Shown here piece after piece: positions 1-5,459 of a DNA stretch of 5,459 nt. A program made the translations under genes and the position numbers. How positions within the stretch are numbered: position 1 is the first letter of the stretch; each line of letters opens with the position of its first letter. The stretch is from NCBI GenBank assembly GCA_947089305.1, contig CAMUJQ010000064.1:1-5459 (forward strand), read 5' to 3'. The notes under the pieces are model-generated. The model was not told the origin of the DNA and searched no databases. It saw only the letters and a program-made list of their open reading frames with translations. Source of the stretch: an uncultured Clostridia bacterium (GTDB lineage Bacteria; Bacillota; Clostridia; Christensenellales; UBA1242).

Positions 1-2
1 GA

Positions 3-230
3 ACAATAGGCACATATGCATATTATGAATGCAATGAATTAAAACAAGTATCTGTTATGAATAATTCCACTTCTAACTACACAACTGCTTATAGTTCCTC
101 ATTTGAAATGTGTCATAATAATTTACAAATTAGATTTGCGTCATCTAGTCTTGCATCAACTTATAGATCTCGTTCAGGGTGGAGTACTTTCTCTACAAAA
201 ATTGTATCTAGCTTTAGCAATTTTTATACA
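3..230 (+). repeat. Module A (partial): end of an LRR run plus capping segment
   Basis: The window opens in the second half of an LRR (I-G-T-Y-A-Y-Y-E-C-N-E-L-K-Q-V-S-V, residues 2-18), with the ladder cysteine at C10. A less regular stretch follows, then a cap-like segment from L41 (L-Q-I-R-F ... Y-R-S-R-S-G-W) with the cap tryptophan at W60. The upstream part of the module lies outside the window. The cap assignment rests on comparison with the clearer caps of modules D, E and G. Confidence 0.65.
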
Positions 231-3200
231 GAAAGAGGTTTATTATATTCAATTTCGGGAAGTTCGGCAATTTTAATGGGTTACACTGGAGATATTCAAG
301 AAAATTTAGTTATACCAGAAATTTTGGCTAATGGTGCAAAAATAATTAATATAAATAATTCAGCTTTTCAAGGATGTGAAATAATTAAATCAGTTATAAT
401 TCCTTCTTCTGTAACATGGATTGGAGAAAATGCTTTTTACGATTGTATAAATTTACAAACTGTTGAAATTAATTCTAAAACTTTACAATTGGATGAATCT
501 GTATTCTCTGATTGTAGAAGTTTAAATTCAGTTACATTTGTAGATGATGTTGATTTACCTGAAATTAAAGCCAGCACTTTTTCGGGCTGTTCAAGTTTAA
601 CACAATTTACTGTGCCTGCAAGTGTAAAAAATATTGAAATTTTTGCTTTTCTTTGGTCTCATAATTTGCGACAAATTACATTAAAGTGCTCTAGTGAAGA
701 AACAATCATAGCAAGTAATGCTTTTCAAAATTTAGCTTCAGATTTAGAAATTAAGATTGAAACTACTGATTCTGCAGTTAGAACTCAAATTATGAATCAA
801 TTAGGTAGTTATTCAGCTAAAGTTGTTGATAATTTTAGTAAAATTATATATAGATCGGGCGGGGATGATTATTTACTAGACCCAGCATCAAATAATGCAG
901 CATTAATTTCTGTAAACCAAATTGATGAATCAAAATATTTAGGTCTTTTAGGCTTTTGGTATAATAATAAATATTATAACGTAACAGAAATTGCAACTTA
1001 TGCATTTAATAATTTAGACAACTTAGTAGAAGTTGATTTAAATAGTAGTATTTTAAAAATTAATACGGACATATTTATAAACTGTCCAAATATAAGAAAA
1101 TTAACGATAAGAGAAGGCGTAACTACTATATCAGCTTATGGTTTGAGAGGTTTAACTTTAGATGAGTTAGTAATTCCACAGAGCCTTAAATCCACTGAAA
1201 TAATTTCTTTTGGAGGTTTAACAACTAAAACAATTAAATTCTTGGGATTAACTGATATTTTGGATGCAAATAGTGCTTCTTCATGGTTAAATATTGATCG
1301 CATCTTAGTTCCAGGGAATTATTATGAAACTTATAAAACTAAATATTCTGCAGTGCAAGATAAAATTTTTGCTTTCAATAATGATTCTATGGCAGATGAC
1401 ATTACAAATGAGATAACTGAAAATAATCTTTCTTATTATCAAGTAGGGGATTGGCAAGTTCAAATTAATAATGAAAAATTTAGAACAGCAAGCATTATTG
1501 GTTTTACTGGGGCAGTTACTGAAAGTATAGTTATTCCATCACACGTTGTTATTAATGGCACAACTTATGCTGTAACTATTATTACAACAAAAATTCCTAG
1601 CGCTTTACAATGTTTATTTGGCAGCGGTAATGCTTCAAAAATTAAAAGTGTTACAATTCCAAATACAATTAAGGTAATTACAGACAGTGCCTTTTATGGT
1701 TGTAGAAATTTGGCTAGCATTAATTTACCTGAAGGCTTAGAAGAAATTGGTTCAGGCGCATTTAATCAATGTGCATCTCTAACTGAAATTACTTTACCTA
1801 GTTCATTAAAAAAATTAGGCACAATGGCATTTTTTGGATGTGATAGTTTTGTAAATGTTGTTATTCCAGAAGGTGTATATAGTATTAATGATTATGCCTT
1901 TGCTGGTTGTTCAAAACTTGAGAGCGTTAATTTGCCAAGCACATTAACAACTCTAGGCGGGTCAGCATTTAGCAGTTGTTCTAAGTTACAATCAATTGTA
2001 TTGCCTTATGGTATTACTTCAATAGAAAATTCTTGCTTTAGTAAGTGCAGTAGTTTAACTGAAATAGTTATACCAGATTCAGTTACTGCTATTAAGAGTA
2101 ATGCATTTTCAAGTTGTACAAAGCTTGCTAGTGTTAAGTTAAGTAAAAATTTAACTTCAATAGAATCAAGCGCATTCCAAAATTGTAGCAACATTGAAGA
2201 AATTATAATTCCTGGAAAAGTTTCTTCAATAGGTTCACATGCATTTAATAGTTGTGCAAAACTTCGTTATGTTACAATTGAAGGTGCAATGCCAACAAGT
2301 AATTCTGATATGTTTACAAAATGTCATGAAAAACTACAAATAAAAGTTCCTGCAAGATATTTAGATGACTTTAAAGCTGATAATAATTGGAAAAATTATG
2401 ATATTGTTGACGAATTTACAGTTCAGGTTGTAGTTGGAGATTATGCTTATTATGTTAAACAAAATTCTAACACAGCAACATTTCTTGGATATTCTGACGA
2501 ATATTTAAGCAATTTTGATATTCCAAGCACAGATGAAAATGATTATGAAGGCGACACTTCCACTGAAAAGCAACGTAATATGCAAATTGCTCAAATTAAT
2601 TTTATGAACCAATTTAACACTACAATTCCAGAAACTTTTGTTTATGACAATGTAACCTATACTGTAACAAAAATTGGTAAAAATTCTATTGCACTTGGAA
2701 ATATTGTTGTTCCTGCTTCTGTTATTGAAATTGAGGATGAAGGCTTGTATTCTGGAAATGATATTCCAACAGCTATTAAATCAATAACTTTTGCACCAAA
2801 TAGTAGACTTGAAAAAATAGGAAAGAATGCTTTTAGTGGTGTTATGGCTGAAATATCATTGCCAGCAAGTGTTAATTATATTTCAGAAAAAGCTTTTGGC
2901 GCATGTATATATTTAAGACAAGTTACTATAAATAGTGAGCATCCTCCTGTTTTAGAGAACAATAATGCATTTATGATTGGAGATTTGCAATCTATCACAA
3001 TTCAAATGGAAGTAAGTGATATTGCAAAATATCTTGAAATTAAAGTTAATAATATTGATGAATATATGCAAAATGAGTTATGGCAAGAATTAAAAGAAAT
3101 AGGTGTTTTAGTTGATGAGTTTAAAAATAAAATAGTTAATTTTGACAATAAATTTTATAAGCTTAACTTACAAACTAAAGAAGCAAGTTTTATTACTTCT

Positions 3201-5459
3201 CATGACAAAACGGGAAGTGTATTAACTGTTGACTCAACAATTGAATATGAAAATGAAATTTATAATTTAACAAATATTGAAATAGCAGCCTTTCTTTTAG
3301 CATGTAATGACCAAGTAATTCTTGAAGAGGGTATTAAAACACTTTCAAAAGGTGCTTTTATGGGTTCTGCCATACTTGATTTAAAATTGCCAGAATCTAT
3401 ATCTGAAATAGGTACTTCTTGCTTTGCGTTTGCTATCTGTTTAAGCGGTTTAACAATTCCACATTCAGTTAGTTATATCAGTGACACATGTTTCTCATTA
3501 TCTCAAATTGAATCAATATACTTTAATGGAGCATTGCCTAAATTTGGTGAAAATGTATTTGCCTTGAGTAGTATTAACAATTATTATTATAATTGCAATG
3601 CTTATAAACGCAGCTTTGGTTATATTGAGAATGATAGTCCAATGTATAATAAGATAACGGCATCTGAAAATATGCAAACACAGATTGTGGCTATTGATGG
3701 ACTTGAATATGAAATTAATTTTGCTACTGGCTCAGCTGCTTTATATGGTATTGAAGGTCGTGATTTAGATTCTGCAATAGAAAATGACGATTTAAATTCA
3801 TTTATGAATAACACTTTAACTAAAATAGATATTAAAGAAAGTATTTCTTATAATGGAAAGGATTACACTGTAACTGGCATAGGTGATGGCGCGCTTATGT
3901 ATTGTATGGCTTTAAATGAAGTTGCAATTCCTAATACAATTCAAGTTATTGGCGCAAATGCATTTAGTGGTTGTCCTAATTTGTCTAGTTTAAGTTTTTC
4001 AAACAGTTTATCTTATTTAGGAATTGGGGCATTTGCAGAGTGTGCAGGTTTGGTTGAAGTAACGTTTGATAATGTTGTTTGTATTGGGGAAGCTGCTTTT
4101 ACAGGCTGTTTAAATTTAAGACAAGTTACAATAAATTGTAAAAAACCTTTTATCTCAAACGATACGTTCCCTACAGAAGAAAGTTCACAACTTGAAATAA
4201 AAGTTAAAGAAGAATATTATGAAGATTATCATATTAGTGAAATATGGAGCACATTAAATATTGTAACTCAGTTTAGTAATCAAATTTTAACTGCAGATAA
4301 TGGTTACAAATATATGTTAGCTAATCCAACAACAAGAGCAAGAGCCGCAAATAAAAATGTTAAGTTTATTTCATCTGCTGGTGCAACTGAAGTTGTAATT
4401 AATGGAGAGGTTGTTATTAATGGCACTACTTATAAGGTAACTAAAGTAGATGACAATTCACTTGGCTATTCATTTATAAGAACAAGTGTAACCCTAGGCG
4501 AAGGAATAAAAGAAATTGGCAATAAAGCTTTATATGGTAATTTTGCTTTAACAACTTTAAATTTACCAAGCACTTTAAAAACAATAAGAGCACAAGCTTT
4601 TGCCGAATGTGCTTCACTTGAAACATTAGTTATTCCTGACAGCGTTACAACAATTAATGAAGCAGCTTTTGAAAATTGTGGAAGTTTGACTAGCATTACA
4701 TTGCCTAATTTACTTAAAGTATTAAAAGCTAATACATTTGACGGTTGTAGCAATTTACAATCATTAGTTCTTCCATCAAGTTTAACAACAATAGAAGCTA
4801 ATGCATTTAATAATTGTGGCAGTTTAGCTCAAATTGTAATTTCAGGTTTACAACCTCAAATACCAACAAACTTATTTAGTGAATGTTCTACTGATTTGAA
4901 AATTTTTGTTCCATTCCATAATTCAATAGAGTACAGATATTTGTATACTGGTTATTGGTACACAATAAAAAGTAAAATTAATTTTGAGGAATCAACAACA
5001 TTTAATTCTCCTACAGGTTTTGGATTTAAAATTGGTTTAACATCAAAAACAGCACAAATTACAGGGTATACTGGAGCTAATAGTAATGTTGTTATCCCAG
5101 AATATATTGAATATGGAAATGAAAATTATAAAGTTATTTCTATTGGAGAAAAGGCTTTTAGTGGAAAACAAAATATAACTTCAGTTGATTTCAGTCAATC
5201 AAAATTAATAGAAATTCAACAATATGCATTTTCTAATACAGGTATAACTGAAATTACAATTCCAAGTTGTGTAACACGTATTGGAAATGCTGCATTTTCT
5301 GGTTGTCAAAATTTAGTTAATGCAGTTGTAAATGCTAAAGTAAATATAATTCCTGACAATATGTTTAATCAATGTAAAAATTTAGTTGAAGTTACTTTAC
5401 CTAGTTCTGTAACAGAAATTAAAGGATATGCATTCTTTGATTGTTATAATTTAGTGTCA
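3..5459 (+). CDS. Giant BspA-like leucine-rich-repeat (LRR_5) surface protein, internal fragment
   Basis: This frame is open for 1,819 codons and runs off both ends, so the start, any signal peptide, the C-terminal anchor and the true length are not visible. The first in-frame ATG (base 57) lies inside repeat sequence and is not a start. The protein is built from BspA-type LRRs of about 23 residues (I-P-x-S-V-x-x-I ... A-F-x-x-C-x-x-L), about 47 by hand count, arranged in nine modules. Each full module has a beta-rich lead-in, an LRR run and a capping segment. No transmembrane stretch or catalytic motif is seen. The family is known as surface or secreted proteins; Tannerella BspA binds fibronectin and fibrinogen and stimulates TLR2. 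An adhesion role here is inferred from family only. Composition is rich in Asn, Ile, Ser, Thr and Lys, as expected of AT-rich DNA. The family call is firm; ligand and host are unknown. Confidence 0.96.
231..842 (+). repeat. Module B: lead-in, six LRRs, cap
   Basis: The lead-in (residues 77-118) has the strand pattern G-L-L-Y-S-I-S-G ... M-G-Y-T-G ... L-V-I-P and then A-N-G-A-K-I-I-N-I in place of the usual N-G-x-x-Y-x-V-T-x-I. Six repeats follow: S-A-F-Q-G-C, N-A-F-Y-D-C, S-V-F-S-D-C, S-T-F-S-G-C, F-A-F-L-W-S and N-A-F-Q-N-L. Ladder cysteines are C125, C148, C171 and C196, spaced 23, 23 and 25 residues; the last two repeats carry Ser and Leu at that position. The cap starts at L248 (L-E-I-K-I) and ends at about F278; it lacks the usual Trp. 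The last repeat before the cap, N-L-R-Q-I-T-L, resembles the matching repeats of modules E and G. Confidence 0.75.
843..1427 (+). repeat. Module C: degenerate LRR module
   Basis: The lead-in (residues 281-332) ends in F-W-Y-N-N-K-Y-Y-N-V-T-E-I, a good match to the N-G-x-x-Y-x-V-T-x-I junction. About four repeats follow: Y-A-F-N-N-L, D-I-F-I-N-C (C361, the only ladder cysteine), and two worn copies around Y-G-L-R-G-L and S-F-G-G-L where the A-F-x-x-C core is lost. The cap (from about base 1296) reads R-I-L-V-P-G-N-Y-Y-E-T-Y-K and ends I-F-A-F. A short polar linker rich in Asp, Glu and Asn joins it to module D. The LRR fold is probably kept because the I-P-x-S-L strand spacing persists. Confidence 0.65.
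1428..2417 (+). repeat. Module D: longest and most regular LRR module
   Basis: The lead-in (residues 476-530) contains I-I-G-F-T-G-A-V-T-E-S-I-V-I-P and the junction V-V-I-N-G-T-T-Y-A-V-T. The LRR run at 1635-2324 is ten units of exactly 69 bases with no insertion or deletion. The ladder cysteine recurs every 23 residues from C567 to C774. Typical units carry T-I-P-N-T-I-K-V-I-T-D-S-A-F-Y-G-C or V-I-P-D-S-V-T-A-I-K-S-N-A-F-S-S-C. The cap (2334-2417) is the clearest in the window: L-Q-I-K-V-P-A-R-Y-L-D-D-F-K, then W796, then Y-D-I-V-D-E-F. This module best defines the repeat and cap consensus. Confidence 0.88.
2418..3122 (+). repeat. Module E: LRR module with an inserted polar segment
   Basis: The lead-in starts Y-A-Y-Y-V-K-Q-N and T-F-L-G-Y-S-D. 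A polar insertion of about 32 residues (2526-2621) interrupts it before the junction V-Y-D-N-V-T-Y-T-V-T-K-I-G. Roughly four repeats follow, some irregular: E-G-L-Y-S-G, N-A-F-S-G-V, K-A-F-G-A-C (C968, the only ladder cysteine) and N-A-F-M-I-G. The cap (3033-3122) reads L-E-I-K-V-N-N-I-D-E-Y, has W1027 and ends L-V-D-E-F. The insertion and the cap-proximal repeat resemble those of module G, which suggests a shared origin. Confidence 0.75.
3123..3674 (+). repeat. Module F: LRR module without the cysteine ladder
   Basis: The lead-in reads K-F-Y-K-L-N-L-Q-T-K-E-A-S-F-I and reaches the junction Y-E-N-E-I-Y-N-L-T-N-I. About five repeats follow with cores A-A-F-L-L-A, G-A-F-M-G-S, S-C-F-A-F-A, T-C-F-S-L-S and N-V-F-A-L-S. 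None has Cys at the usual position after A-F-x-x; two have Cys directly before the Phe instead. Spacing still follows 22-23 residues (S1122, A1144, S1167). The end segment (about 3573-3662) is Tyr/Asn-rich and only weakly cap-like. It is still recognisably LRR_5 through I-P-H-S-V-S-Y-I and L-P-E-S-I-S-E-I-G. Confidence 0.7.
3675..4274 (+). repeat. Module G: LRR module, apparent sister of module E
   Basis: The lead-in is G-L-E-Y-E-I-N-F-A-T-G-S-A-A-L-Y-G. An acidic insertion (about 3759-3812, including A-I-E-N-D-D-L-N-S-F-M-N-N) comes before the junction S-Y-N-G-K-D-Y-T-V-T-G-I-G. Repeats: G-A-L-M-Y-C, N-A-F-S-G-C, G-A-F-A-E-C, A-A-F-T-G-C and a final D-T-F-P-T-E. Ladder cysteines are C1301, C1324, C1347 and C1369 (spacing 23, 23, 22). 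The cap (4191-4274) is L-E-I-K-V-K-E-E-Y-Y-E-D-Y with W1415, ending I-V-T-Q-F. Confidence 0.8.
4275..4985 (+). repeat. Module H: regular LRR module
   Basis: The lead-in starts G-Y-K-Y-M-L-A-N-P and contains a small basic patch, T-T-R-A-R-A-A-N-K (from base 4329), then the junction V-V-I-N-G-T-T-Y-K-V-T-K-V. The LRR run at 4473-4886 is six in-register units of 69 bases. The first has Asn (N1513) at the ladder position; the next five have cysteine at C1536, C1559, C1582, C1605 and C1628, all 23 apart. Cores include Q-A-F-A-E-C, A-A-F-E-N-C, N-T-F-D-G-C and N-A-F-N-N-C. The cap (4896-4985) reads L-K-I-F-V-P-F-H-N-S with W1652 and ends S-K-I-N-F. The junction is close to that of module D at the DNA level. 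Confidence 0.85.
4986..5459 (+). repeat. Module I (partial): lead-in and five LRRs, cut by the window end
   Basis: The lead-in is G-F-G-F-K-I-G-L-T-S-K-T-A-Q-I-T-G-Y-T-G, then V-V-I-P-E-Y-I-E-Y-G-N-E-N-Y-K-V-I-S-I-G. Five repeats are visible with cores K-A-F-S-G-K, Y-A-F-S-N-T, A-A-F-S-G-C, N-M-F-N-Q-C and Y-A-F-F-D-C. Ladder cysteines are C1768, C1791 and C1814, spaced 23; the first two repeats carry Lys and Thr there, with one 24/22 wobble. No cap is reached. The sequence ends in the middle of a repeat, so the array continues beyond the window. Confidence 0.85.

Noticed and set aside
57..59. First in-frame ATG as a possible gene start
   Set aside because: The reading frame is open upstream to the window edge and already encodes LRR consensus with a ladder cysteine. 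No ribosome binding site is evident just before it.
1808..1814. Run of seven A residues inside the gene as a phase-variation switch
   Set aside because: It is short for slippage-driven switching, lies in Leu-Lys-Lys-Leu codons of a normal repeat, and similar A-runs are expected in AT-rich coding DNA.
2006..2194. Minus-strand open frame of 62 codons
   Set aside because: It lies antisense to the regular LRR run of module D and its residues are the periodic mirror of those repeats. It is a by-product of repeat codon use, with no independent support.
1635..2324. Regular ~69-base periodicity, as in a CRISPR or tandem satellite
   Set aside because: The units differ in DNA sequence and are conserved only as protein. 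There is no constant direct repeat with unique spacers, so these are coding LRRs.
3620..3814. Minus-strand open frame of 64 codons
   Set aside because: It is antisense to the end of module F and the lead-in of module G, with no recognisable domain. The sense frame is open over the whole region.
4466..4753. Minus-strand open frame of 95 codons
   Set aside because: It is the antisense of the module H repeats. It shows the same L-Q/L-P periodicity mirrored from the LRR codons and begins at a TTG, so it is a shadow frame.
3..5459. Eukaryotic origin (Trichomonas or Entamoeba BspA-like gene)
   Set aside because: It is not fully excluded: those genes are also AT-rich and mostly intronless. I prefer a bacterium because of the repeated lead-in/LRR/cap modules with N-G-x-x-Y-x-V-T junctions, which I associate with large bacterial LRR_5 proteins.
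3..5459. A new multi-gene defence, secretion or metabolic system
   Set aside because: Only one gene is present and it belongs to a known repeat family. No enzyme motif, second gene or regulatory element is visible, so nothing supports such a claim.

Overview
The whole window lies inside one protein-coding gene on the + strand. The frame whose codons start at positions divisible by 3 is open from base 3 to base 5459: 1,819 codons with no stop. Neither the start nor the stop codon is in the window. Because of this phase, residue n of the visible protein begins at base 3n, and I use that numbering throughout. I found no RNA gene, mobile element, CRISPR array, promoter or terminator, and no intergenic gap.

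The product is a giant, presumably cell-surface or secreted, leucine-rich-repeat protein of the BspA type (the LRR_5 family). Its repeat unit is about 23 residues and reads roughly L-x-x-I-x-I-P-x-S-V-x-x-I-x-x-x-A-F-x-x-C-x-x. The repeats are grouped into nine successive modules, A to I, of which A and I are cut by the window edges. A complete module has three parts: (1) a beta-rich lead-in ending in a motif like N-G-x-x-Y-x-V-T-x-I; (2) a run of 23-residue repeats, about four to ten by eye; (3) a capping segment like L-x-I-K-V-P-x-x-Y-x-x-Y, usually with a Trp, ending in an acidic or aromatic strand. Modules D (1428-2417) and H (4275-4985) are the most regular. C, E and F are degenerate.

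Organism: the DNA is AT-rich (about 30% GC in the lines I counted), with A/T-ending codons and mostly AGA for Arg. All ten Trp codons are TGG and no in-frame TGA occurs, so the Mycoplasma/Spiroplasma code is unlikely. Together with the lead-in/LRR/cap architecture this suggests a low-GC Bacillota-type, host-associated (for example gut) bacterium. That is an inference. Trichomonas and Entamoeba also carry large BspA-like families and cannot be strictly excluded.

No multi-gene system is visible. The points of interest are the nested repeat architecture, the cysteine ladder, and signs that whole modules were duplicated within the gene.
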